In this document: positions 43,135 to 52,981 of the stretch, in pieces
Layout: each line of letters begins with the position of its first letter
How positions within the stretch are numbered: position 1 is the first letter of the stretch
Assembly (NCBI GenBank): GCA_964034945.1
Contig: OZ035963.1
Location: 48,129,032 to 48,193,031 of the forward strand
DNA: 64,000 nucleotides
DNA from: Chrysopilus asiliformis
Lineage: Eukaryota > Arthropoda > Insecta > Diptera > Rhagionidae
Direction of reading: 5' to 3'
Translations under genes and position numbers: made by a program
Notes under the pieces: model-generated
Seen by the model: only the letters and a program-made list of their open reading frames with translations
The model's database searches: none
Told to the model about the DNA's origin: nothing

Positions 43135-46100
43135 TTAGAATATATACGTTTTCATGTTTTGTGGTGAACATACACCTTTATACGGCAATCGTGATATCTG
43201 CAAACCTGGGATATCTTTGACAACGTATCGGTCGTTTGGCAAAATATCGACAACTTCATAGGGTCCGCGAAATTTGGGCAAAAGTTTCTTATTTACGCCA
43301 GGGTTCGTGTCTACATTGGTTAGCATCACGAAATCACCTTTATTATATTTCACAGGAGTCTTATGCGCATCGTCATATTTTCGTTTGTTGTATTCTTGGG
43401 AAATTTTAATTGAGTCACTAGCTTTTCTTCTTATATCGGATATATCGCAATCAGTTCTGTTATTTTGGTCTAAAAATTCTTTTAGATTGTCATAAATTTC
43501 TCCTTTCTGTTTTATACCGAAGAGCAATAAACTTGGACTAGCTTTAGTACTTCTACTAAATGTATTATTTAACGCGAATTCTATTTTGGTTAAATTTTTA
43601 TCCCAATTTCCCGTACTGTCCGATTCTGCTGCCTTAGCTAGCATTGGTGTAATGATGCGATTTATGCGCTCCACTTGCCCGTTTGATTGTGGAGTTAGTG
43701 TTGCTATTTTAGTATGTAAAATATTGTTATTTTTTAAAAAATCGGAAAATTCCTGTGACGTGAATGACGTACCTCGATCTGAGACAATGCGATTAGGTCG
43801 ACTATACGCGTTAAAATAAGATTCAAGACACTCTACTACTTCTTTTGTTTGTGTGCTTTTAACTGCATACAACCTACAAAACTTGGTAAATCCGTCGATT
43901 ACAAGGAATACGTATTTTTTCTTCCGAAAGGTTTGAGGCAATGGACCATAATGGTCGATGTGCAAGGTATCAAAGGGTAAGTCTCCCTTCGGGATATTAT
44001 GCAAAGTTCCCTGTACTTTACCCGAATTAGGTGAGTAATATGCACACTTTAAACAGCTTTTTATATGTGACTTTATCTTGTCTTTCATTTTAGGGAACCA
44101 ATATGTCTGCTTGATGTAATCATAGCATTTCTCTGTTCCTAAATGGCACATATGCTCATGGTGCGCCTGAATTATGCGTGACTCCATGCTTTCAGGAATG
44201 TAGAACAAAAGTTCACTTTTGTGTTTTCGATACACAAGTCCATTAAATAAAGCAAAGAAAGCATTTTCGGATGTCTCTAATTTGGATGAAATCTCCCGAA
44301 TTGTAGCGTCCCGATTTTGCGCAGATGCAAGAGCAGATTCAAGAGGATCATCAGATAACAATAATATATTTGAATTCCTACTGAGCGCGTCGACATGCGA
44401 CATTCTCGCTGACGGTCGATGCTCCAGAGTATAGTTATAAGCCTGTAGTTCAAGTGCCCATCGCGAAATTCTGGGATTTAAAAGTTTTTTATTTAAAGTC
44501 AACGTCAGTGCTTGACAATCGGTTACTATCTTAAAGTTTAACCCCAACAGATAGACCCTGAATCTTCGCAAGGCATATATGATTGCTAGCGTCTCTAGCT
44601 CATAACTATGGTACCTTGTCTCTGCATCCGTGCAACGCTTCGAAAAATACAAAACGGGATGAAATTTCTTGTCATCCTGTTTTTGTAGTAAAATAGCTCC
44701 AAAGCCATGGCTGCTAGCGTCGCAGTGCAACTGAGTTTCAGCATTTGGATTATAAATGGCCAAAATCGGAGCTTTTAAAAGTTCGGATTTTAGTGTATCG
44801 AAAGCAAATATTTCTTGGGGGCCAAATTTAAATTCCGCATCCTTTTTAAGCAGATCATAAAGCGGTCTAGCAATTAATGAAAAGTTCTTTATAAATTTTC
44901 GAAAATACGAGCAAAGGCCCAAAAAACTGTGAACATTTTTAGCGCTTTTAGGTATAGGATATTTCGCTACAGCGCGCAAATTTTCCTTATTCGGACGGAC
45001 ACCATGGCTATCAATTGTGTAACCTAAATAAGACATTTGTTCGTAAAGAAATTTACACTTGTCAAATCGCAGTTTTAAGGAGAATTTACTTGCAAGTTTT
45101 ACTACTTTATCTAGGACTTCCAGATGTTGTTGAATTGTCTCAGTCGCGATGAGAAGATCGTCCATATAGATAAGTAGCTCGTTTGACGTAATGAGAGGCT
45201 TAAAAATATTATTAATAAATTTTTGGAACACGGACGGGGCGTTTTTTAATCCGCATGGCATTTTCAAATATTCATAGTGGCCCAATGGAGTGACGAATGC
45301 CGTGTACTTAACCGAATCGTCCGAAACCTTGACATGATGGAATCCACTATGTAGATCTAAAATTGTAAAGAATTTTTTTCCTCTTAATCTATCAACCAGG
45401 TCTTCGATTAAAGGGAGGGGATAGTTATCGCGTACGGTCAATTTATTTAATTCGCGATAATCGATACACATACGTATTTCGCCATTCTTTTTCTCCACCA
45501 ACACTATAGGAGATGCATAGGGTGAATTGCTCTCGCGGATAACTTTTCTCCTTAATAGATCATCTAAAATGCCTTGCAATTTATTTTTATGTTGATATGG
45601 GAGACGCCTTGGTGTACAATGGAATGGGTTTTCTTTTGTTAACAATATTTTTAATTCCACCGGAATCGTGTTCGTATCATTCAATTCACTATCAACTTTA
45701 GAAACATTTTGCATGATACTAATTATTTTATTTTTTGTTTTAAGGTCTAAGTCTTCGTTAATATTAAGTAATGTATCGCAATCCGATTCATCGTTGTCAA
45801 AGATATCGATATTTAATATATCCGGTTCACAAATATTATCAAGAACATTCAACATACCTTGGTCCTTACTTGAAATCCCTGAATCAAATGTATTTTGGGT
45901 GCAATTACCTCTTTCCAAATCTAAGTCATTTTGGTTTTGTACATCAATTTTCATTACCAACTGCATATCAAGAAGGTTCATAAAATCTCTTCCTAAAACA
46001 ATACTGTTATTCATAGTTTGATCTGACACAATATAAAAATTCAAAACGCATAATTTGTCATTATATTTAATAAGAGACTTTACTCTACCAACAATTTGTA

Positions 46101-47448
46101 ACCTACTATCGTTGATACCCGTGAAGTTTGAATTACTGTTGTCGTCTTCGGTGACCATGTGATCGGGAACGTATTTCTGCCGCACAAAGCTGATCGGGCT
46201 ACCGGAGTCAAGAAGTGCAACTAAAGATGAAACAACATTGTCCTCGATGTCATCCTTGAAGAATTTAAAGGATATCTCCTCCTCAAAAGAGTGATTTGGC
46301 AAATGCAAAGATGTTGATGGTGCACTAGAACAAATGCCGACTTCATTTCGCTGGATAGAAGAAACGGTGGAACGTTGAGTGCACTGTGATGATCTGTGCC
46401 CTTGTTGACCGCAGACAAAGCATGCTCCTCTCTCCCGCTTAGATTTTGGACAAAGCGAACTGACGTGGCCCGTTTCATTACAATTGAAACACTTGACCAT
46501 TCGACGAAACCGTTCATTTGGCTTAGAGTTTTTGTTTGCTGGTGGTATTTGATTTCCAGCCGGTTGTGCAGATCTATCGTGGTGTTTAAATTTAGAATAT
46601 TTGACCAATGCAAGTTTTAGTTCGGGCAGTGTGGTGGCATTGTGCAGTATGACTTTGTTGCTATCCGAATCGTTTATTCCGCTGATAATATAATGGATGA
46701 GGTCCGCTTCTTCGATGTCAGTGTGAGAGGAAATTTCCTGCATTGAAAGGACATATTGTTGGAATGTTTCGTCCTTCCTCTTACGCCGCATGCGAAGTTG
46801 GTCATGGATATCAGCTTTTGTCACATTTTTGTGGAACTCACTTAGAAGCTTATTTTTAAGGTCTGACCAGGAACTTGTAACAATTGTGCGAAGAAATAAT
46901 TTGGCGGTACCGCTCATTAGTCTTTTTGCATATAAAAGACGAGTCTGAGATCCCCAGTTCATCGTATTCGCGAATTCTTCAAACATAGCTGTCCATTTAG
47001 TGATGGAATAGTTGTCATCACCCGTAAATTTCGGCAGCGAATTTTCCACGTCGTTAAAATTAAAAGAATATTTGTTGCAACTAACCTCTTGTTCCGAGAG
47101 CTCCGCCAATTGTTTCTTCAGCTCTGCAATTTCTCGCTTTTTCTTAACAGTATTTCGTAACCTCTCCAGCTCCGTGTCTAAGTTGTCATCGTTGACTGTA
47201 TCAGGCGATAAATTCTGCTCAGCATTACACTCACGCTGCTCTTCCTCCGCATGATTGGTTACCACTTCTGCCGACATGTGCTCCTGAAGAACAATCGGCT
47301 CTAGACTTTTCCATGCTTCCTCCAGACGAAGCATCAGCATCGGTTTGGTTCCTCCTACAGGCAAATTTAGATCTTGGAGCTTATTCCTGAGACCTTCCGC
47401 CGTCGCTTTCGCCAGGAATCTTCGTGCTTCCTCAGACAATTCATACAT
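43135..47448 (-). CDS. gag-pol: Ty3/Gypsy Gag-Pol polyprotein, left unit
   Basis: Complete 1,437-residue polyprotein of an LTR retrotransposon: coat, protease, reverse transcriptase/RNase H and integrase that copy its RNA and insert the DNA. In order: SAP-like segment (15-46, LRNKLQDLNLPVGGTKPMLM); coiled coil (90-122); Gag core (129-288); zinc knuckles CFNCNETGHVSSLC (320-333) and CFVCGQQGHRSSQC (343-356); protease DSG (414-416); reverse transcriptase with YMDD (761-764); RNase H D910, E950, D977, D1020; integrase HHCC (H1097, H1102, C1132, C1135) and D1165, D1224, E1260 (35 residues between the last two); GPYEV (1395-1399). The start is the only in-frame ATG after a TAA just upstream; the frame opens with GTG 21 bases earlier. 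Gag and Pol are fused without frameshift or stop. No env. All catalytic residues present, so it may be active. Confidence 0.97.
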   Translation of the reverse strand: MYELSEEARRFLAKATAEGLRNKLQDLNLPVGGTKPMLMLRLEEAWKSLEPIVLQEHMSAEVVTNHAEEEQRECNAEQNLSPDTVNDDNLDTELERLRNTVKKKREIAELKKQLAELSEQEVSCNKYSFNFNDVENSLPKFTGDDNYSITKWTAMFEEFANTMNWGSQTRLLYAKRLMSGTAKLFLRTIVTSSWSDLKNKLLSEFHKNVTKADIHDQLRMRRKRKDETFQQYVLSMQEISSHTDIEEADLIHYIISGINDSDSNKVILHNATTLPELKLALVKYSKFKHHDRSAQPAGNQIPPANKNSKPNERFRRMVKCFNCNETGHVSSLCPKSKRERGACFVCGQQGHRSSQCTQRSTVSSIQRNEVGICSSAPSTSLHLPNHSFEEEISFKFFKDDIEDNVVSSLVALLDSGSPISFVRQKYVPDHMVTEDDNSNSNFTGINDSRLQIVGRVKSLIKYNDKLCVLNFYIVSDQTMNNSIVLGRDFMNLLDMQLVMKIDVQNQNDLDLERGNCTQNTFDSGISSKDQGMLNVLDNICEPDILNIDIFDNDESDCDTLLNINEDLDLKTKNKIISIMQNVSKVDSELNDTNTIPVELKILLTKENPFHCTPRRLPYQHKNKLQGILDDLLRRKVIRESNSPYASPIVLVEKKNGEIRMCIDYRELNKLTVRDNYPLPLIEDLVDRLRGKKFFTILDLHSGFHHVKVSDDSVKYTAFVTPLGHYEYLKMPCGLKNAPSVFQKFINNIFKPLITSNELLIYMDDLLIATETIQQHLEVLDKVVKLASKFSLKLRFDKCKFLYEQMSYLGYTIDSHGVRPNKENLRAVAKYPIPKSAKNVHSFLGLCSYFRKFIKNFSLIARPLYDLLKKDAEFKFGPQEIFAFDTLKSELLKAPILAIYNPNAETQLHCDASSHGFGAILLQKQDDKKFHPVLYFSKRCTDAETRYHSYELETLAIIYALRRFRVYLLGLNFKIVTDCQALTLTLNKKLLNPRISRWALELQAYNYTLEHRPSARMSHVDALSRNSNILLLSDDPLESALASAQNRDATIREISSKLETSENAFFALFNGLVYRKHKSELLFYIPESMESRIIQAHHEHMCHLGTEKCYDYIKQTYWFPKMKDKIKSHIKSCLKCAYYSPNSGKVQGTLHNIPKGDLPFDTLHIDHYGPLPQTFRKKKYVFLVIDGFTKFCRLYAVKSTQTKEVVECLESYFNAYSRPNRIVSDRGTSFTSQEFSDFLKNNNILHTKIATLTPQSNGQVERINRIITPMLAKAAESDSTGNWDKNLTKIEFALNNTFSRSTKASPSLLLFGIKQKGEIYDNLKEFLDQNNRTDCDISDIRRKASDSIKISQEYNKRKYDDAHKTPVKYNKGDFVMLTNVDTNPGVNKKLLPKFRGPYEVVDILPNDRYVVKDIPGLQISRLPYKGVCSPQNMKTYIF

Positions 47449-47593
47449 TGCACACCAAATTACACACACTTAGTTTAAAGAAAGTCACAAATCTCTCGTT
47501 TTACTTATAAAACGATTTGACCACTTATGATCTATCCGACAACGACACTTTCCAAACAGCAATGCAACGTCGGTATTATCCCACTTCTGAGTT
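47449..47593 (-). promoter_or_regulatory. Gypsy leader with primer binding site, left unit
   Basis: 145 bases between LTR and ATG. Three bases from the LTR, the minus strand reads TCAGAAGTGGGAT (47,590-47,578), which from memory matches the acceptor/T-arm of insect tRNA-Leu (…ATCCCACTTCTGA…) but not its terminal CACCA. A primer offset inside the tRNA end has been reported for some insect Gypsy elements; the assignment is an inference. Confidence 0.5.
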
Positions 47594-47781
47594 TGTAGGG
47601 GTTTTCGATGACCGGGACCAAATAAAAAAACGTTCTTATCGATTCGACTGTCTTTATTGAACTGATAATAATTATATTCGCTTCGGTAAAATCGAGATTA
47701 CCTAACGGTCAACGACTGGCTATTGTTCTATATTAACTCTAGACAAAGAATATTCTAGAACGAACTTTCTAGAAGCCTACA
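47594..47781 (-). repeat. Gypsy LTR, middle (shared by both units)
   Basis: 188 bp, TGTAGG...CCTACA on the minus strand. It serves as 5' LTR for the left unit and 3' LTR for the right unit. No target duplication lies at its borders: on both sides it continues into internal element sequence, which shows that the two units share it rather than having inserted separately. Confidence 0.95.
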
Positions 47782-48330
47782 AATCGGCCGTCCTGACTAC
47801 TAATCGTCCTCGATTACAAAAATTGCCTTAAATAAATCAGTTTTACATACTTCGATAATGTTTTACTAACATCAAATCAGTCATTACTTATTCATAAAAT
47901 TTTAATTTCAAAATAAAGATTTATCATATCTTAGAATGTACTATGTACAAATAAACTACGATACAAAAATCAAAGATCTTTCGAATAGACTAAAGTCTTA
48001 CTAATATAATCAATAGTTATTTCTAAAACGTTAACAAAATAGCCAATCACTTCTTTCATATAGAATTAGTCAAATAAATTAAGATTTTACATTTCTTGTC
48101 AACAAAATATCAAATATCGAAATAAAAAAATCTAATAACACGTTCTCTTACAATTATTATTACAATTATCTTTTATAGTTATAACTAGCTACCTGGAACC
48201 TATTTCTGAAACGTTCAGAATGACTTAGATAAAAATCGCTTGATAGCTCAAGAATTATTTTTTTTTATAAAACATACATATCAAATTACAAAACTAGACA
48301 AACTAATTGCGTCCAAAATACAATTTTTCT
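47782..48330 (-). other. Gypsy 3' untranslated region, right unit
   Basis: Copy of 42,586-43,134 at an offset of 5,196; appears identical by eye. No additional open frame. Confidence 0.85.
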
Positions 48331-51300
48331 TTAGAATATATACGTTTTCATGTTTTGTGGTGAACATACACCTTTATACGGCAATCGTGATATCTGCAAA
48401 CCTGGGATATCTTTGACAACGTATCGGTCGTTTGGCAAAATATCGACAACTTCATAGGGTCCGCGAAATTTGGGCAAAAGTTTCTTATTTACGCCAGGGT
48501 TCGTGTCTACATTGGTTAGCATCACGAAATCACCTTTATTATATTTCACAGGAGTCTTATGCGCATCGTCATATTTTCGTTTGTTGTATTCTTGGGAAAT
48601 TTTAATTGAGTCACTAGCTTTTCTTCTTATATCGGATATATCGCAATCAGTTCTGTTATTTTGGTCTAAAAATTCTTTTAGATTGTCATAAATTTCTCCT
48701 TTCTGTTTTATACCGAAGAGCAATAAACTTGGACTAGCTTTAGTACTTCTACTAAATGTATTATTTAACGCGAATTCTATTTTGGTTAAATTTTTATCCC
48801 AATTTCCCGTACTGTCCGATTCTGCTGCCTTAGCTAGCATTGGTGTAATGATGCGATTTATGCGCTCCACTTGCCCGTTTGATTGTGGAGTTAGTGTTGC
48901 TATTTTAGTATGTAAAATATTGTTATTTTTTAAAAAATCGGAAAATTCCTGTGACGTGAATGACGTACCTCGATCTGAGACAATGCGATTAGGTCGACTA
49001 TACGCGTTAAAATAAGATTCAAGACACTCTACTACTTCTTTTGTTTGTGTGCTTTTAACTGCATACAACCTACAAAACTTGGTAAATCCGTCGATTACAA
49101 GGAATACGTATTTTTTCTTCCGAAAGGTTTGAGGCAATGGACCATAATGGTCGATGTGCAAGGTATCAAAGGGTAAGTCTCCCTTCGGGATATTATGCAA
49201 AGTTCCCTGTACTTTACCCGAATTAGGTGAGTAATATGCACACTTTAAACAGCTTTTTATATGTGACTTTATCTTGTCTTTCATTTTAGGGAACCAATAT
49301 GTCTGCTTGATGTAATCATAGCATTTCTCTGTTCCTAAATGGCACATATGCTCATGGTGCGCCTGAATTATGCGTGACTCCATGCTTTCAGGAATGTAGA
49401 ACAAAAGTTCACTTTTGTGTTTTCGATACACAAGTCCATTAAATAAAGCAAAGAAAGCATTTTCGGATGTCTCTAATTTGGATGAAATCTCCCGAATTGT
49501 AGCGTCCCGATTTTGCGCAGATGCAAGAGCAGATTCAAGAGGATCATCAGATAACAATAATATATTTGAATTCCTACTGAGCGCGTCGACATGCGACATT
49601 CTCGCTGACGGTCGATGCTCCAGAGTATAGTTATAAGCCTGTAGTTCAAGTGCCCATCGCGAAATTCTGGGATTTAAAAGTTTTTTATTTAAAGTCAACG
49701 TCAGTGCTTGACAATCGGTTACTATCTTAAAGTTTAACCCCAACAGATAGACCCTGAATCTTCGCAAGGCATATATGATTGCTAGCGTCTCTAGCTCATA
49801 ACTATGGTACCTTGTCTCTGCATCCGTGCAACGCTTCGAAAAATACAAAACGGGATGAAATTTCTTGTCATCCTGTTTTTGTAGTAAAATAGCTCCAAAG
49901 CCATGGCTGCTAGCGTCGCAGTGCAACTGAGTTTCAGCATTTGGATTATAAATGGCCAAAATCGGAGCTTTTAAAAGTTCGGATTTTAGTGTATCGAAAG
50001 CAAATATTTCTTGGGGGCCAAATTTAAATTCCGCATCCTTTTTAAGCAGATCATAAAGCGGTCTAGCAATTAATGAAAAGTTCTTTATAAATTTTCGAAA
50101 ATACGAGCAAAGGCCCAAAAAACTGTGAACATTTTTAGCGCTTTTAGGTATAGGATATTTCGCTACAGCGCGCAAATTTTCCTTATTCGGACGGACACCA
50201 TGGCTATCAATTGTGTAACCTAAATAAGACATTTGTTCGTAAAGAAATTTACACTTGTCAAATCGCAGTTTTAAGGAGAATTTACTTGCAAGTTTTACTA
50301 CTTTATCTAGGACTTCCAGATGTTGTTGAATTGTCTCAGTCGCGATGAGAAGATCGTCCATATAGATAAGTAGCTCGTTTGACGTAATGAGAGGCTTAAA
50401 AATATTATTAATAAATTTTTGGAACACGGACGGGGCGTTTTTTAATCCGCATGGCATTTTCAAATATTCATAGTGGCCCAATGGAGTGACGAATGCCGTG
50501 TACTTAACCGAATCGTCCGAAACCTTGACATGATGGAATCCACTATGTAGATCTAAAATTGTAAAGAATTTTTTTCCTCTTAATCTATCAACCAGGTCTT
50601 CGATTAAAGGGAGGGGATAGTTATCGCGTACGGTCAATTTATTTAATTCGCGATAATCGATACACATACGTATTTCGCCATTCTTTTTCTCCACCAACAC
50701 TATAGGAGATGCATAGGGTGAATTGCTCTCGCGGATAACTTTTCTCCTTAATAGATCATCTAAAATGCCTTGCAATTTATTTTTATGTTGATATGGGAGA
50801 CGCCTTGGTGTACAATGGAATGGGTTTTCTTTTGTTAACAATATTTTTAATTCCACCGGAATCGTGTTCGTATCATTCAATTCACTATCAACTTTAGAAA
50901 CATTTTGCATGATACTAATTATTTTATTTTTTGTTTTAAGGTCTAAGTCTTCGTTAATATTAAGTAATGTATCGCAATCCGATTCATCGTTGTCAAAGAT
51001 ATCGATATTTAATATATCCGGTTCACAAATATTATCAAGAACATTCAACATACCTTGGTCCTTACTTGAAATCCCTGAATCAAATGTATTTTGGGTGCAA
51101 TTACCTCTTTCCAAATCTAAGTCATTTTGGTTTTGTACATCAATTTTCATTACCAACTGCATATCAAGAAGGTTCATAAAATCTCTTCCTAAAACAATAC
51201 TGTTATTCATAGTTTGATCTGACACAATATAAAAATTCAAAACGCATAATTTGTCATTATATTTAATAAGAGACTTTACTCTACCAACAATTTGTAACCT

Positions 51301-52644
51301 ACTATCGTTGATACCCGTGAAGTTTGAATTACTGTTGTCGTCTTCGGTGACCATGTGATCGGGAACGTATTTCTGCCGCACAAAGCTGATCGGGCTACCG
51401 GAGTCAAGAAGTGCAACTAAAGATGAAACAACATTGTCCTCGATGTCATCCTTGAAGAATTTAAAGGATATCTCCTCCTCAAAAGAGTGATTTGGCAAAT
51501 GCAAAGATGTTGATGGTGCACTAGAACAAATGCCGACTTCATTTCGCTGGATAGAAGAAACGGTGGAACGTTGAGTGCACTGTGATGATCTGTGCCCTTG
51601 TTGACCGCAGACAAAGCATGCTCCTCTCTCCCGCTTAGATTTTGGACAAAGCGAACTGACGTGGCCCGTTTCATTACAATTGAAACACTTGACCATTCGA
51701 CGAAACCGTTCATTTGGCTTAGAGTTTTTGTTTGCTGGTGGTATTTGATTTCCAGCCGGTTGTGCAGATCTATCGTGGTGTTTAAATTTAGAATATTTGA
51801 CCAATGCAAGTTTTAGTTCGGGCAGTGTGGTGGCATTGTGCAGTATGACTTTGTTGCTATCCGAATCGTTTATTCCGCTGATAATATAATGGATGAGGTC
51901 CGCTTCTTCGATGTCAGTGTGAGAGGAAATTTCCTGCATTGAAAGGACATATTGTTGGAATGTTTCGTCCTTCCTCTTACGCCGCATGCGAAGTTGGTCA
52001 TGGATATCAGCTTTTGTCACATTTTTGTGGAACTCACTTAGAAGCTTATTTTTAAGGTCTGACCAGGAACTTGTAACAATTGTGCGAAGAAATAATTTGG
52101 CGGTACCGCTCATTAGTCTTTTTGCATATAAAAGACGAGTCTGAGATCCCCAGTTCATCGTATTCGCGAATTCTTCAAACATAGCTGTCCATTTAGTGAT
52201 GGAATAGTTGTCATCACCCGTAAATTTCGGCAGCGAATTTTCCACGTCGTTAAAATTAAAAGAATATTTGTTGCAACTAACCTCTTGTTCCGAGAGCTCC
52301 GCCAATTGTTTCTTCAGCTCTGCAATTTCTCGCTTTTTCTTAACAGTATTTCGTAACCTCTCCAGCTCCGTGTCTAAGTTGTCATCGTTGACTGTATCAG
52401 GCGATAAATTCTGCTCAGCATTACACTCACGCTGCTCTTCCTCCGCATGATTGGTTACCACTTCTGCCGACATGTGCTCCTGAAGAACAATCGGCTCTAG
52501 ACTTTTCCATGCTTCCTCCAGACGAAGCATCAGCATCGGTTTGGTTCCTCCTACAGGCAAATTTAGATCTTGGAGCTTATTCCTGAGACCTTCCGCCGTC
52601 GCTTTCGCCAGGAATCTTCGTGCTTCCTCAGACAATTCATACAT
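48331..52644 (-). CDS. gag-pol: Ty3/Gypsy Gag-Pol polyprotein, right unit
   Basis: Second complete copy of the polyprotein, 1,437 residues from the ATG, with the same protein sequence as 43,135-47,448, including the two CCHC knuckles, DSG protease, YMDD reverse transcriptase, RNase H and DD35E integrase residues. It keeps the same TAA-GTG-...-ATG start context. It is transcribed toward the left unit: its own 3' LTR is the middle LTR, whose promoter in turn drives the left unit. A transcript that reads through the middle polyadenylation signal would span both units. Identity of two 4.3-kb coding regions implies a very recent duplication, or duplication in the assembly rather than in the genome. 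Confidence 0.97.
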   Translation of the reverse strand: MYELSEEARRFLAKATAEGLRNKLQDLNLPVGGTKPMLMLRLEEAWKSLEPIVLQEHMSAEVVTNHAEEEQRECNAEQNLSPDTVNDDNLDTELERLRNTVKKKREIAELKKQLAELSEQEVSCNKYSFNFNDVENSLPKFTGDDNYSITKWTAMFEEFANTMNWGSQTRLLYAKRLMSGTAKLFLRTIVTSSWSDLKNKLLSEFHKNVTKADIHDQLRMRRKRKDETFQQYVLSMQEISSHTDIEEADLIHYIISGINDSDSNKVILHNATTLPELKLALVKYSKFKHHDRSAQPAGNQIPPANKNSKPNERFRRMVKCFNCNETGHVSSLCPKSKRERGACFVCGQQGHRSSQCTQRSTVSSIQRNEVGICSSAPSTSLHLPNHSFEEEISFKFFKDDIEDNVVSSLVALLDSGSPISFVRQKYVPDHMVTEDDNSNSNFTGINDSRLQIVGRVKSLIKYNDKLCVLNFYIVSDQTMNNSIVLGRDFMNLLDMQLVMKIDVQNQNDLDLERGNCTQNTFDSGISSKDQGMLNVLDNICEPDILNIDIFDNDESDCDTLLNINEDLDLKTKNKIISIMQNVSKVDSELNDTNTIPVELKILLTKENPFHCTPRRLPYQHKNKLQGILDDLLRRKVIRESNSPYASPIVLVEKKNGEIRMCIDYRELNKLTVRDNYPLPLIEDLVDRLRGKKFFTILDLHSGFHHVKVSDDSVKYTAFVTPLGHYEYLKMPCGLKNAPSVFQKFINNIFKPLITSNELLIYMDDLLIATETIQQHLEVLDKVVKLASKFSLKLRFDKCKFLYEQMSYLGYTIDSHGVRPNKENLRAVAKYPIPKSAKNVHSFLGLCSYFRKFIKNFSLIARPLYDLLKKDAEFKFGPQEIFAFDTLKSELLKAPILAIYNPNAETQLHCDASSHGFGAILLQKQDDKKFHPVLYFSKRCTDAETRYHSYELETLAIIYALRRFRVYLLGLNFKIVTDCQALTLTLNKKLLNPRISRWALELQAYNYTLEHRPSARMSHVDALSRNSNILLLSDDPLESALASAQNRDATIREISSKLETSENAFFALFNGLVYRKHKSELLFYIPESMESRIIQAHHEHMCHLGTEKCYDYIKQTYWFPKMKDKIKSHIKSCLKCAYYSPNSGKVQGTLHNIPKGDLPFDTLHIDHYGPLPQTFRKKKYVFLVIDGFTKFCRLYAVKSTQTKEVVECLESYFNAYSRPNRIVSDRGTSFTSQEFSDFLKNNNILHTKIATLTPQSNGQVERINRIITPMLAKAAESDSTGNWDKNLTKIEFALNNTFSRSTKASPSLLLFGIKQKGEIYDNLKEFLDQNNRTDCDISDIRRKASDSIKISQEYNKRKYDDAHKTPVKYNKGDFVMLTNVDTNPGVNKKLLPKFRGPYEVVDILPNDRYVVKDIPGLQISRLPYKGVCSPQNMKTYIF

Positions 52645-52789
52645 TGCACACCAAATTACACACACTTAGTTTAAAGAAAGTCACAAATCTCTCGTTTTAC
52701 TTATAAAACGATTTGACCACTTATGATCTATCCGACAACGACACTTTCCAAACAGCAATGCAACGTCGGTATTATCCCACTTCTGAGTT
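52645..52789 (-). promoter_or_regulatory. Gypsy leader with primer binding site, right unit
   Basis: Same 145-base leader as the left unit; the tRNA-Leu-like primer site TCAGAAGTGGGAT is at 52,786-52,774, three bases inside the 5' LTR. Confidence 0.5.
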
Positions 52790-52977
52790 TGTAGGGGTTT
52801 TCGATGACCGGGACCAAATAAAAAAACGTTCTTATCGATTCGACTGTCTTTATTGAACTGATAATAATTATATTCGCTTCGGTAAAATCGAGATTACCTA
52901 ACGGTCAACGACTGGCTATTGTTCTATATTAACTCTAGACAAAGAATATTCTAGAACGAACTTTCTAGAAGCCTACA
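52790..52977 (-). repeat. Gypsy LTR, right (outer 5' LTR)
   Basis: 188 bp, identical by eye to the other two. Followed by the target duplication CGTG (52,978-52,981) and then host sequence TCTACCCAG. This is the promoter LTR of the right unit. Confidence 0.95.
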
Positions 52978-52981
52978 CGTG
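52978..52981. repeat. Gypsy target-site duplication, right (CGTG)
   Basis: Matches 42,394-42,397 on the other side of the 10.6-kb tandem element, so the whole array descends from one insertion event at this site. Confidence 0.85.

Noticed and set aside
45668..46021. Plus-strand 117-codon frame and other short frames opposite Gag-Pol (both units)
   Set aside because: Antisense shadows of the polyprotein coding sequence with no domain; they repeat in both units only because the units are copies.
46221..46613. 130-codon frame on the same strand as Gag-Pol in another phase (also 51,417-51,809)
   Set aside because: Overlaps the zinc-knuckle region in a different phase with no domain of its own; Gag and Pol are already continuous in the main frame.
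42398..52977. Two independent Gypsy insertions side by side
   Set aside because: No target duplication borders the middle LTR, and it is shared by both units; the only duplication (CGTG) is at the outer borders.
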